This document shows positions 11,795 through 22,310 of a DNA stretch of 64,000 bases, in pieces. Below the pieces are notes generated by a model that was given only the letters and a program-made list of their open reading frames with translations, searched no databases and had not been told where the DNA came from. The DNA is taken from assembly GCF_003967035.1 (NCBI RefSeq), contig NZ_AP018560.1, positions 2,217,501-2,281,500 on the forward strand. The letters are read 5' to 3'. A program made the position numbers and the translations under genes. Numbering within the stretch: position 1 is the stretch's first letter; each line of letters starts with the position of its first letter. Source of the stretch: Aerosticca soli (GTDB taxonomy: Bacteria > Pseudomonadota > Gammaproteobacteria > Xanthomonadales > Rhodanobacteraceae).

Positions 11795-11860
11795 GCCCCG
11801 CGGCCGGGTCTTACACCGGCGTGGGCAGGTCTTTTTGTGAACCTATGCGAGGCGAACCCG

Positions 11861-13984
11861 ATGACCTTGAAACGCTTGCTCTGGCCGTTGCTGGCGCTTG
11901 GCCTCACACTGGGCGGCATGAGCCACGCATCCGACCGGTCCGCGTCCGCGGACGACGAGCACGATCCCTTTCTTTGGCTGGAAGACATCCACGGTGACCG
12001 CGCGCTGGACTGGGTGAAGGCGCAGAACGCGCGCACCGAGCAGCAGTTTGCCGCTTCGCCCTCCTTCGAGCACACCCGCGAGCGCATCCTCGAAGTGCTC
12101 GATTCGGATGCGCGCATTCCCTACGTCACCCGCAAGGGCGACTACCTCTACAACTTCTGGCAGGACCAGGCGCACCCACGCGGGCTGTGGCGGCGTACCA
12201 CGCTGGCCGAATACCGCAAGGCCGCGCCGAGGTGGGAAGTGCTGCTCGACGTCGATGCCTTGAACGCGGCCGAGGGCAAGCGCTGGGTCTTCAAGAGCGT
12301 CGAATGCCTGAAGCCGGCCTACACGCGCTGCCTGATCTCGCTCTCGCCCGACGGCGGCGACGCGGTGGCGGTGCGCGAGTTCGATATCTTGAGCAAATCC
12401 TTCGTCGAAGGCGGTTTCGCGTTGCCGGTGGCCAAGAGCGAGGTGGCCTGGATCGACGAAAACCGCATCTACGTCGGCACCGATTTCGGTCCCGGCTCGA
12501 TGACCCGCTCGAGCTACCCGCGCATCGTCAAGGAATGGCGCCGCGGCACGCCGCTCGAGGCGGCGACGCTGGTGTACGAAGGTCGCCCCGAGGATCTCGC
12601 CGTCAGTGCCTTCCACGATCGCACGCCGGGTTTCGAGCGCGATTTCGTCCTCGTCGCCACCGATTTCTTTCACGCCCGGCATTACCTGCGCCGGCCGGAC
12701 GGGCTGGTGCAGCTGGCCGTGCCCGACGACGCCGCCGCGGTGGACGCGCATCGCGAATGGCTGCTGGTGGAAACGCGCACGCCGTGGACGGTCGGCGGTC
12801 ACAGCTATCCCGGTGGCGCGCTGCTGGCGATCCGCTTTGAGGATTTCCTCGCCGGCAAGCGCGATTTCGCCGTGCTGTTCCAGCCCGACGCACACACCGC
12901 GCTGGCCTCGTTCGACTGGACACGCCATCACCTGATCCTCGACGTGCTGGACGACGTCAAGAGCCGACTGGAAGTGCTCACGCCGCCATCGGCCGGCAAC
13001 GACTGGCAACGCGCGCCACTGGCCGGCGCACCGGCGATGAGCACGGTGCATGTGGTGGACACCGATCCGGATACGATCGACGAATACTGGCTCACCGTTA
13101 CCGGCTTCCTGACGCCGCCGTCACTGCAGCGCGGCGTGCTCGGCGAAGGCGAGGCCGAGACGATCAAGCAGAGCCCGGCCTTCTTCGATGCCGCCAAGTT
13201 CCAGGTGAGCCAGCACTTCGTCGCCTCGAAGGATGGCACCCGCGTGCCCTACTTCGAGATCGCGCCGAAGGACCTGAAACCCGACGGCGCCCACCGCACG
13301 TTACTGTACGGCTACGGCGGCTTCGAGGTCGCGCTGCTGCCCTCCTACAGCGGCAGCATCGGCCGCGCCTGGCTGGAGCGTGGCGGCGTGTATGTGGTCG
13401 CCAACATCCGCGGCGGCGGCGAATACGGCCCGCGCTGGCACGAGGCCGCGCTGAAGGCCAACCGGCTGCGCGCCTACGAGGACTTCGCCGCGGTGGCGCA
13501 GGACCTCGTCCGCCGCGGCATCACCTCGCCGAAACACCTGGGCGCCGAGGGCGGCAGCAACGGCGGACTGCTGATGGGCAACATGCTGACGCTGTATCCG
13601 CAGCTGTTCGGCGCGATCGCCAGCGAGGTGCCGCTGCTGGACATGCGCCGCTACACGCGGCTTTCTGCCGGCGCCTCGTGGATCGCCGAATACGGCGATC
13701 CGGACGATCCGGCGCAATGGGCCTTCATCCGGCGTTTTTCGCCGTATCACCATCTCAAGCCCGGCATGCCTTATCCGCCGGTGCTGTTCTACACCGCCAC
13801 CAGCGATGACCGCGTCGGTCCGGTGCAGGCGCGCAAGATGGCGGCGAAGATGCAGGCCATGGGGTACCAGGACGTATGGTTCTACGAGAACCTGGAAGGC
13901 GGCCACGGCGCCGGCGCCGACAACCGGCAGTCGGCGCACATGCACGCCCTGGTCTACGAATTTCTGTGGGACCGCCTGCAGTGA
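11861..13984 (+). CDS. Prolyl oligopeptidase family serine peptidase, exported
   Basis: A 707-residue S9A peptidase that would cleave short peptides after proline in the periplasm. Residues 1-24 are a signal peptide (MTLKRLLWPLLALGLTLGG) ending at SHAS. The N-terminal DPFLWLEDIHGDRALDWVKAQN and the seven-bladed propeller region are followed by the alpha/beta hydrolase domain with the nucleophile serine in GAEGGSNGGLLMG, aspartate in TSDDRVGP and histidine in EGGHGAG. YGYGGFEVALLPSYS and NIRGGGEYGPRWHEAALK are family signatures. The start is placed at the ATG that begins the signal peptide; upstream codons lack a ribosome-binding site. Confidence 0.93.
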   Translation: MTLKRLLWPLLALGLTLGGMSHASDRSASADDEHDPFLWLEDIHGDRALDWVKAQNARTEQQFAASPSFEHTRERILEVLDSDARIPYVTRKGDYLYNFWQDQAHPRGLWRRTTLAEYRKAAPRWEVLLDVDALNAAEGKRWVFKSVECLKPAYTRCLISLSPDGGDAVAVREFDILSKSFVEGGFALPVAKSEVAWIDENRIYVGTDFGPGSMTRSSYPRIVKEWRRGTPLEAATLVYEGRPEDLAVSAFHDRTPGFERDFVLVATDFFHARHYLRRPDGLVQLAVPDDAAAVDAHREWLLVETRTPWTVGGHSYPGGALLAIRFEDFLAGKRDFAVLFQPDAHTALASFDWTRHHLILDVLDDVKSRLEVLTPPSAGNDWQRAPLAGAPAMSTVHVVDTDPDTIDEYWLTVTGFLTPPSLQRGVLGEGEAETIKQSPAFFDAAKFQVSQHFVASKDGTRVPYFEIAPKDLKPDGAHRTLLYGYGGFEVALLPSYSGSIGRAWLERGGVYVVANIRGGGEYGPRWHEAALKANRLRAYEDFAAVAQDLVRRGITSPKHLGAEGGSNGGLLMGNMLTLYPQLFGAIASEVPLLDMRRYTRLSAGASWIAEYGDPDDPAQWAFIRRFSPYHHLKPGMPYPPVLFYTATSDDRVGPVQARKMAAKMQAMGYQDVWFYENLEGGHGAGADNRQSAHMHALVYEFLWDRLQ

Positions 13985-14017
13985 GCGCGTGTCCCGGCTG
14001 CACGCAGCGGTAAGGCG

Positions 14018-14827
14018 ATGGCTGGCGTCAGCCCGGAACTGCGCGCCTGGATCCTCGCCACCGCAGGCGCGGGGCACGATGCGACGCAGCTGTTGCGGCT
14101 GATGCAGGAGGCCGGTTACACGCTCCCGCAAAGCCGGGCTGCGCTGGCCGAGGTGCTGCCCGCGGCGATGGCCGCGGCGAGTTCGGACGGAGCGCGGCCG
14201 CAGCATCCGCACCCGCCGCTGGCCGATGCCGGCGATCGCCGCGTGCGCATCGCCGCCAGCGTGGAAGCGCCGCCCTTGCGGCTCATCCAGGACCTGCTCG
14301 ATGCCGACGAATGTGCCGCGCTCATTGCCCAGGCGCGGCCACGGCTCGCCCGCGTGCGCACCGTGGCCGAGGACGGCCGGCAGCAGATCGACGCGCGGCG
14401 CACCAGCGCGGGCATGTTCTTCGCCCTCGGCGAGACGCCCCTGGTCGCGCGCATCGAGCAGCGCATCGCCGCCCTGACCGGCCTGCCCACCACGCATGGC
14501 GAGGGCCTGCAGGTGCTCCATTACCAACCGGGCCAGCAGTACGAGCCGCATTACGACTGGTTCGATCCGGCGCAGCCGGGTTTCGCCGCGGTCAGCGCAC
14601 GCGGCGGCCAGCGCGTGGCCACGGTGGTGATCTACCTCAACACGCCCGAGGAAGGCGGCGGCACCGCGTTTCCTGGCCTGGGCCTCACCTTCACTGCGCT
14701 CGCCGGTTCGGCCGTCTATTTCGCCTACGCGGCGGGCGATGCGCTGTCGCTGCATGCCGGCCTGCCGGTGCTCCGCGGCGAGAAATGGATCGCCACCAAG
14801 TGGCTGCGCGAGCGCCCCTTCGGCTGA
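14018..14827 (+). CDS. 2-oxoglutarate/Fe(II)-dependent prolyl 4-hydroxylase-like protein
   Basis: A 269-residue protein with a C-terminal P4Hc domain. The iron ligands are seen as H-x-D in YEPHYDWFD (~170) and the distal histidine in LSLHAGLPV; the 2-oxoglutarate-binding lysine is in RGEKWIATKW. The RRTSAGMFF segment and VIYLNTPEEGGGTAFPGLGL are typical. The N-terminal ~85 residues are helical, contain a LRLMQEAGYTLPQSRAALAEVL repeat-like helix and resemble no domain I can name. The substrate is unknown; bacterial relatives hydroxylate EF-Tu or act in adaptation. It lies 34 bp after the peptidase gene. Confidence 0.88.
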   Translation: MAGVSPELRAWILATAGAGHDATQLLRLMQEAGYTLPQSRAALAEVLPAAMAAASSDGARPQHPHPPLADAGDRRVRIAASVEAPPLRLIQDLLDADECAALIAQARPRLARVRTVAEDGRQQIDARRTSAGMFFALGETPLVARIEQRIAALTGLPTTHGEGLQVLHYQPGQQYEPHYDWFDPAQPGFAAVSARGGQRVATVVIYLNTPEEGGGTAFPGLGLTFTALAGSAVYFAYAAGDALSLHAGLPVLRGEKWIATKWLRERPFG

Positions 14828-14914
14828 ACCGCCGACCGGCCCTGGAAGGCCGCGCCGCCGTGCTTTGCCTTATGCTGTCGCCCCCTTTCAAAGGCTTCCC
14901 CCAAAGGAGATTCC

Positions 14915-15451
14915 ATGGGCCTGGATCAGGTGCAGGCCGGCCGCCACGTGCCGGATGAAATCAACGTCGTCATCGAGATCCCCAAGGATGCCGAGCCAGT
15001 CAAATACGAGGTCGACAAGGAAACCGGCGCGATCTTCGTCGATCGCATCCTGTCCACGCCGATGCGCTATCCGTGCAACTACGGCTACGTGCCGGGCACG
15101 CTGGGCGGCGATGGCGATCCCCTGGACGCGCTGGTGATCCTGCCGCTGCCGCTGGTGCCAGGCTCGGTGATCCGCTGCCATCCGGTGGGCATGCTGAAGA
15201 TGACCGACGAGGCCGGCGCCGACGAGAAACTCGTGGTGGTGCCCACGGCCAAGGTGTTCGCAGGCTATGCGCACATCACCGACATCACGGGCGTCACCCC
15301 GCACTGGCTCGAGCGCATCGGCCACTTCTTCGAGCACTACAAGGATCTGGAAAAAGGCAAGTGGGTGAAGGTGGACGGCTGGGTCGGCGCCGACGCGGCC
15401 AAGGCCGAGATCCTGGCCGGGGTCAAGCGTTACGCCGCCGAACGGCGTTGA
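14915..15451 (+). CDS. ppa: Inorganic pyrophosphatase, soluble family I
   Basis: The cytoplasmic pyrophosphatase hydrolyses PPi to two phosphates. The 178-residue protein carries the family I signature [10 protein letters not shown], with [17 protein letters not shown] containing the metal-binding aspartates, [18 protein letters not shown] at the N-terminus and [20 protein letters not shown] near the end. A strong AAAGGAG is placed seven bases before the ATG. It coexists with hppA and pfp, so the cell has both a wasteful and an energy-conserving route for PPi; relative expression would decide PPi availability for pfp. Confidence 0.97.
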   Translation: MGLDQVQAGRHVPDEINVVIEIPKDAEPVKYEVDKETGAIFVDRILSTPMRYPCNYGYVPGTLGGDGDPLDALVILPLPLVPGSVIRCHPVGMLKMTDEAGADEKLVVVPTAKVFAGYAHITDITGVTPHWLERIGHFFEHYKDLEKGKWVKVDGWVGADAAKAEILAGVKRYAAERR

Positions 15452-15498
15452 TGGCCGCAGACGCCCGTCTGCGGCTCGCCCGTCGCGAGGAAAAAACC

Positions 15499-16515
15499 AT
15501 GAAAGCCGTCGCCCTGACCCGTTATCTGCCGATCGACGATCCCTCCGCGCTGATCGACGTCGAGCTGCCTGCACCGGTCATCGGTGCGTGGGATCTGCTG
15601 GTGCGCGTCGAGGCGGTCTCGGTCAATCCGGTCGACACCAAGTTGCGTGCGCCAAAGCCCGGTGTCGAGCCGGCGCCGCGCGTGCTCGGCTTCGATGCCG
15701 CCGGCACGGTACAGGCCGTCGGCGCGGCGGTGACCGGCTTCGCCCCCGGCGATGCCGTCTATTACTCGGGCGACGTGACCCGTCCGGGCAGCAATGCCGA
15801 GCTGCAGGCCGTGGACGCGCGCCTGGTCGCGCATGCCCCGCGCACGCTCGGCGCGGGGCAGGCGGCGGCCTGGCCGCTGGTCACGCTGACGGCGTGGGAG
15901 CTCCTCTTCCAGCGTATGCCGTATGACAGCGAGCGCGGCGGCCAGGGCCGGTGCCTGCTCGTCATCGGCGGCGCCGGCGGGGTGGGCTCGGTCGCCATCC
16001 AGCTCGCGCGCCGCGCCGGCTTCACCGTGATCGCCACCGCCTCACGCGCCGAAACGGTCGACTGGTGCCGCGCGATGGGCGCCCATCAGGTGATCGATCA
16101 TCGCGAGCCGCTCGCGCCGCAGCTTGCCGCCCTCGGCCATGCGCACGTCGATGCGGCGATCAACCTCGCCGACACCGACGCCTACTGGACGCCGCTCGGC
16201 GAGATCCTCGCCCCGCAGGGCCATCTCGGGTTGATCGTGGAACCCAAGGACGCCCTGCGCATCGGCGATCCCTACAAGGCCAAATGCATCGGCATCCATT
16301 GGGAGTTCATGTTCGCCCGGCCGCGCTTCCGCACCCCGGACATGGCCGAGCAGGGCCGCATCCTGGCGCGGGTGGCGGCGCTGATCGATGCCGGCGAACT
16401 CAAGGACATCCACCGCGAGACGCTGTCGCCGATCAACGCGGCCAACCTGCGCGAGGCGCACCGCCGGCTGGAATCGGGCCGCACCATCGGCAAGCTGACC
16501 CTGGCCGGCTGGTAA
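15499..16515 (+). CDS. Zinc-type alcohol dehydrogenase-like (MDR) oxidoreductase
   Basis: A 338-residue medium-chain dehydrogenase/reductase of the NADPH:quinone reductase/ZADH branch. The GroES-like N-terminus has VEAVSVNPVDTKLRAP, the cofactor-binding loop is IGGAGGVGSVAIQLARR (~155-172), and the C-terminal part ends GRTIGKLTL. It lacks the cysteine cluster of structural-zinc alcohol dehydrogenases, so it is probably a zinc-free quinone or enal reductase. GAGG lies eight bases before the ATG. It follows ppa by 47 bp and may share its transcript. Confidence 0.88.
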   Translation: MKAVALTRYLPIDDPSALIDVELPAPVIGAWDLLVRVEAVSVNPVDTKLRAPKPGVEPAPRVLGFDAAGTVQAVGAAVTGFAPGDAVYYSGDVTRPGSNAELQAVDARLVAHAPRTLGAGQAAAWPLVTLTAWELLFQRMPYDSERGGQGRCLLVIGGAGGVGSVAIQLARRAGFTVIATASRAETVDWCRAMGAHQVIDHREPLAPQLAALGHAHVDAAINLADTDAYWTPLGEILAPQGHLGLIVEPKDALRIGDPYKAKCIGIHWEFMFARPRFRTPDMAEQGRILARVAALIDAGELKDIHRETLSPINAANLREAHRRLESGRTIGKLTLAGW

Positions 16516-16537
16516 GGCCCCGCCTGGAGGCGGAGCC
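16516..16537. terminator. Hairpin between convergent genes
   Basis: GGCCCCGCCT and AGGCGGAGCC pair around a two-base gap directly after the oxidoreductase stop and 13 bp before the convergent ferritin gene stop. No T-tract is present; it may serve both strands weakly. Confidence 0.35.
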
Positions 16538-16549
16538 CTGGCCGATGCT

Positions 16550-17125
16550 TCAGCCCCGGCCGGGTTTGGCCGGCTCGCCCTTCTTGCCGAGTTCCTCGAG
16601 CAGGGTGGAAAGATCCTCGGCGTGTTCCTCCTCGGCGGCCAGGATTTCCTCCATCATCCGCCGCGTGGTCGGATCGTCGTTGCCGAGATAGCGCACGATG
16701 TCGCGGTAGCTGTCGATGGCGATGCGCTCGGCGACCAGGTCTTCCTTGATCATGTCGACCAGATCATCGCCCTCGACGTAGTCGGCATGACTGCGCGTGA
16801 GCAGGCCCGCCGGATTGAAATCCGGCTTGCCCTCGAGCTGGGTGATGCGTTGGGCGAGACGATCGGCGTGCTGCTGTTCCTCGTTGGCATGTTCGAGGAA
16901 CTCGGCCGCCACGCTCTTGGCATGGATGCCCTTGGCCATGAAATAGTGGAACTTGTAGCGCAGCACGCACACCAGCTCGGTGGCCAGCGCCTCGTTGAGC
17001 AGCTTGATCACCGTCTCGCGGTCGGCCGTGTAGCCTTCCGTGATCGCCCCCTGGTCGATGTGCTCGCGAGCGCGCTTGCGGATGGTCTGGATATCGGTGA
17101 GGAAGGGCTTGCTGTTGGCCGCCAT
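16550..17125 (-). CDS. Ferritin-like / bacterioferritin-type diiron protein
   Basis: A 191-residue four-helix protein of the ferritin-like superfamily, probably an iron-storage or iron-detoxifying protein. Carboxylate and histidine ligands of a diiron site are spaced along four helices: E in ALATELVCVLRYKFHYF, E-x-x-x-E-x-x-H in EHANEEQQHADRL, E in EDLVAERIAIDSYR and E-x-x-H in AAEEEHAEDLSTLL. The C-terminus GKKGEPAKPGRG is charged and flexible. AGGAG precedes the ATG at 17125. It stands alone between convergent and downstream genes. The assignment to this superfamily is firm; whether it binds heme as true bacterioferritin does is not shown. Confidence 0.87.
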   Translation of the reverse strand: MAANSKPFLTDIQTIRKRAREHIDQGAITEGYTADRETVIKLLNEALATELVCVLRYKFHYFMAKGIHAKSVAAEFLEHANEEQQHADRLAQRITQLEGKPDFNPAGLLTRSHADYVEGDDLVDMIKEDLVAERIAIDSYRDIVRYLGNDDPTTRRMMEEILAAEEEHAEDLSTLLEELGKKGEPAKPGRG

Positions 17126-17245
17126 GAGGGTCTCCTCGCAGGAACGGTGAAAAGGCGCCGCCCCATCGGCGGCGATCGGGCCCATCCTAGGCACGCCCCG
17201 CGAAGCGCGGGTGAAGCGCTGCGCGGGGCGCCGTTCATGGCGCCG

Positions 17246-19318
<2,073 letters not shown>

Positions 19319-19389
19319 GCACTGGCGGCTATTCAAGCACGAAGGCCGGCGCGGCGGCGAATGCGCCGCAGCACCGGTCGCCCAGGCGT

Positions 19390-20052
19390 TCAGCGCGGCC
19401 GATAGGCGCGCAGGAAGGTGTCGACGCCGGCGCGCGCGGTGGCCTCGATCTCGCGCGCGTAGTCCTCGTTGCATTCGACGCAGCCGAACATCCGGCGCAG
19501 CACCAGGTTGCCCTTGATCAGCGCGAAGAACTGCTCGGCCGCGCGCGGAATGTCGGCGATGTCGAGTTGCCCCGCCTCGACCGCCTGGCCGAGCAGGCGC
19601 TCCATCAACGCCTGGGTGCGGACGGTGCCTTCTTCCCAGATCAGCTTGCCGTAGCGCGGCAGGCCCTGGCGGCAGTCGCTCAAGATGGCGCGGAAGGTGC
19701 CCACGGTCTGCTGGTCACAATCCAGCCGCGCGTGGATCAGCGCGATGCGCAGCAGGATGTCACGGATGTCCGCACCCGGCTCGTAGGCATAGGTCTCTTC
19801 CGGCAGCAGGTCCTGGATGTGCGCGCGGATCACTTCGCGGAACAGGTTGTCCTTGTCGCCGAAGTGGCTGTAGACGGTCAGCTTGGAAACGCCGGCCTCG
19901 GCGGCGATCGCATCCATGCTGGTGCCGGCGAAGGCGTTGCGCACGAACAGCGCCTTGGCGGCCTCCAGGATGGCCGCGCGTTTTTCCATGTCCTTGGGCC
20001 TGCCCGGTCCCGGCTGGCGGGTATGCGGTTCGGCACTCATCGGCAAGGTCAT
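19390..20052 (-). CDS. TetR/AcrR-family transcriptional regulator
   Basis: A 220-residue repressor. The N-terminal helix-turn-helix is seen in ILEAAKALFVRNAFAGTSMD followed by AGVSKLTVYSHFGDKDNLF, and the C-terminal ligand-binding/dimerisation part follows with a TetR_C-type helical pattern (VGTFRAILSDCRQGLPRYGKLIWEEG). The start could be 20052 (MTLPMSAEP) or the ATG four codons in; neither has a strong ribosome-binding site. It is divergent from pcm-tolC and an AT-rich imperfect palindrome lies between them, so control of itself and perhaps of the outer-membrane efflux channel tolC is likely. The ligand is unknown. Confidence 0.9.
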   Translation of the reverse strand: MTLPMSAEPHTRQPGPGRPKDMEKRAAILEAAKALFVRNAFAGTSMDAIAAEAGVSKLTVYSHFGDKDNLFREVIRAHIQDLLPEETYAYEPGADIRDILLRIALIHARLDCDQQTVGTFRAILSDCRQGLPRYGKLIWEEGTVRTQALMERLLGQAVEAGQLDIADIPRAAEQFFALIKGNLVLRRMFGCVECNEDYAREIEATARAGVDTFLRAYRPR

Positions 20053-20075
20053 CTTCGGATGCACTCGATCATTTT

Positions 20076-20092
20076 TACTATACGATAAAGTA
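20076..20092. promoter_or_regulatory. Candidate TetR operator between tetR and pcm-tolC
   Basis: TACTATACGATAAAGTA is an imperfect inverted repeat (ACTNTA/TANAGT half-sites around a CG centre) in an AT-rich island that stands out in this GC-rich DNA. It starts 24 bp before the tetR start codon and contains -10-like TATACG/TTTATC elements for both directions, the usual place for autorepression by a TetR protein. Confidence 0.5.
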
Positions 20093-20256
20093 CACTTATT
20101 TGATGCCCACGCGCATGGCGATGGCTGAACGCGGCGCGCCGGGGGCCGCGGTGACTTCCGGCACTTCGGTGCAGGCACCCTCCACGGCAGTGTGCCAATT
20201 GTCGCGCCGGGCGCCAAACGCTTATGCTTTTTTATCCTTTTGACGGACCTGCGCTG

Positions 20257-20916
20257 ATGGCGATGAACTTCGAACAAGCACGGCAGAACATGGTGGAAAA
20301 CCAGGTGCGGCCGTGGGAGGTCTTCGACGCCCGCGTGCTCGACGTGCTCAAGCGCGTGCATCGCGAGGATTTCGTACCGCCTGCGCTGCGCAATCTCGCT
20401 TTCGCCGACGTCTGCCTGCCGCTCGGCCACGGCGAGGTGATGATGAAGCCGGTGCTGGAAGGCCGCATCCTGCAGGCGCTCAGCCTGACGCCAGACGATC
20501 GCGTGCTCGAGGTCGGCACCGGCTCGGGCTTCCTCACCGCGTGCCTGGCCCACCTCGCCGGACACGTGACCAGTATCGACCTGCATGCCGATTTCATCGA
20601 CGCGGCCGCCGCACGGCTGGCCGCGGCCGGGGTGCGCAACGTCGAGCTGGTGCTCGGCGAGGCCGTGCGGGAATGGCAGCCGAACGGGCATTTCGACGCG
20701 ATCGTGCTCACCGGCGCGGTCTACCGCATCCCGCCGCGTTATCTGGAATGGCTCGCTCCCGGCGACCGCCTGCTCGCCATCTGCGGCGAATCGCCGGTGC
20801 AGCAGGTGGTACTGCTGACCCAGGGCGACGACCGCCTGCTGCGCGAGACCAGCCTGCTGGAAACCGACCTGCCCTATCTGCGCCACGCTGAACCGCCGCG
20901 CCGGTTCGAGCTGTGA
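20257..20916 (+). CDS. pcm: Protein-L-isoaspartate O-methyltransferase family protein
   Basis: A 219-residue SAM-dependent methyltransferase of the Pcm family, which repairs isoaspartyl residues. The N-terminal NFEQARQNMVENQVRPWEV is the family start, LPLGHGEVMMKPVLEGRILQ replaces the canonical active-site loop, and SAM motif I is VLEVGTGSGFLTACLA (~90-105). In place of the usual ISQPYIVA catalytic loop it has LGHGEVMMKP, so it is the divergent form common beside tolC in xanthomonads and may not be a true PIMT. The start at 20257 (MAMNFEQ) is preferred to 20224, which would add residues within a promoter-like AT-rich stretch. It lies 29 bp before tolC. Confidence 0.8.
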   Translation: MAMNFEQARQNMVENQVRPWEVFDARVLDVLKRVHREDFVPPALRNLAFADVCLPLGHGEVMMKPVLEGRILQALSLTPDDRVLEVGTGSGFLTACLAHLAGHVTSIDLHADFIDAAAARLAAAGVRNVELVLGEAVREWQPNGHFDAIVLTGAVYRIPPRYLEWLAPGDRLLAICGESPVQQVVLLTQGDDRLLRETSLLETDLPYLRHAEPPRRFEL

Positions 20917-20945
20917 CCGCCCAACTTCTTCGACGAGGCAAACCC

Positions 20946-22289
20946 ATGCGCTTGAAGCTTCTGTCCTTGGCCCTGGCCCTGACGGTGACGTCGCTGCCCG
21001 GCCACGGCGAGGATCTCCTGGATGCCTACCGGCAGGCCCGGGCGAACGACCCGGTGCTTTCACAAGCCGAGGCCACCCGGCTCGCCACCGGCGAGAACGT
21101 CATACAGGCACGCGCCCTGCTGCTGCCGCAGGTCAACGGCAGCCTGTCGCTGAGCCAGGCCAGCGGCGCGAGCGCCAGCACGGTCTATGGCGCCAATGGC
21201 GCACCGCTCAACGGCGGCCACGAGCGCACGCGTACCGAATCGGTGACACTGGACCAGACCATCCTCGATCTCAGCAAGATCGCCGACCTGCACGCCGCGC
21301 GTTCGCAGTCGCAATCGCAGGATTCGCAATACGAGGCCGCGCTGCAGGCTTTGTTCGTGCGCGTGACCGCCGCCTATTTCAACGTGCTGACCAGCGAGGA
21401 CACGCTGGCCTTCGCCAAGGCCAACGAGGAAGCACTGCGCCGCGCCTACGACCAGGCCGAACAGCGCTTCAAGGTCGGCCTGGCCGCGATCACCGACGAA
21501 TACCAGGCCAAGTCCGCCTACGAGCTGGCCCGCGCGCAGACCGTCGCCGCCCAGAACGCGCTGGACGATGCGCGCGAGGCGCTGACCCAGATCACCGGCC
21601 GGCCGCTCGGCCCGCTCAAGAAGCTGCGCGACAACCTGCCGCTGCTGCCGCCCAATCCGCAGGATCCGGACGCCTGGGTGCAGGAAGCGCTGCGCAACAA
21701 TCCCAGCATCGCCGCGCAGCAGTACAACGTCCAGGCCGCCGAGCACACCATCAATGCCGCGCGCTCGGGCCACCTGCCCACCATCAACGCCTCGGTCAGT
21801 CGCGGCAAGTCGGCCAGCTGGCTGGAGAACATCGGCGGCGCCTTCGCCGACCGCAACGGCCGCTATGGCACCACCGTGGGGGTCACCCTGACCGTGCCGA
21901 TCTTCGCCGGCGGCGCCACCCAGTCGCGCGTGCGCCAGTCGATCTACAACCGCGACGCCGCCCAGGATGCCCTGGAAAGCCAGCGCCGCCAGACCGCCCG
22001 CGATGCGCTGAACTATTACCGTTCGGTGCTGGCCGGCATCCGGCAGGTGGAGGCCAACCGCGCCTCGGTCGAGGCCAGCCAGAAATCGCTCGAGGCCACC
22101 CGTGCCGGTTTCGACGTCGGCACCCAGACCATGCTCGACGTGCTGAACGCCATCCAGACCCTGACTCAGGCGCAGAGCAGCTATTCGCAGTCGCGCCATC
22201 AATTCATCCTGGACCAGCTGCAGCTCAAGCAGGCGGCCGGCACCATCGACGTCAAGGACGTCGAGGCCGTCAACGCGCTGCTGCAGTAG
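20946..22289 (+). CDS. tolC: TolC-family outer membrane efflux channel
   Basis: A 447-residue TolC-type channel for type I secretion and RND/MFS efflux. A signal peptide covers residues 1-22 (MRLKLLSLALALTVTSLPG, then GHGED). The mature protein begins DLLDAYRQARANDPVLSQAEA, the usual TolC start, and shows the duplicated helical-hairpin architecture with LPQVNGSLSLSQ in the first and LPTINASVSRGKS in the second half, and the strands VGVTLTVPIFAGG. GAGG lies eight bases before the ATG. Gene order pcm-tolC and convergent waaA is a recognised xanthomonad arrangement, and divergent tetR may regulate it. Confidence 0.95.
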   Translation: MRLKLLSLALALTVTSLPGHGEDLLDAYRQARANDPVLSQAEATRLATGENVIQARALLLPQVNGSLSLSQASGASASTVYGANGAPLNGGHERTRTESVTLDQTILDLSKIADLHAARSQSQSQDSQYEAALQALFVRVTAAYFNVLTSEDTLAFAKANEEALRRAYDQAEQRFKVGLAAITDEYQAKSAYELARAQTVAAQNALDDAREALTQITGRPLGPLKKLRDNLPLLPPNPQDPDAWVQEALRNNPSIAAQQYNVQAAEHTINAARSGHLPTINASVSRGKSASWLENIGGAFADRNGRYGTTVGVTLTVPIFAGGATQSRVRQSIYNRDAAQDALESQRRQTARDALNYYRSVLAGIRQVEANRASVEASQKSLEATRAGFDVGTQTMLDVLNAIQTLTQAQSSYSQSRHQFILDQLQLKQAAGTIDVKDVEAVNALLQ

Positions 22290-22310
22290 CTCCCGCCCGA
22301 CGCGTCACCG

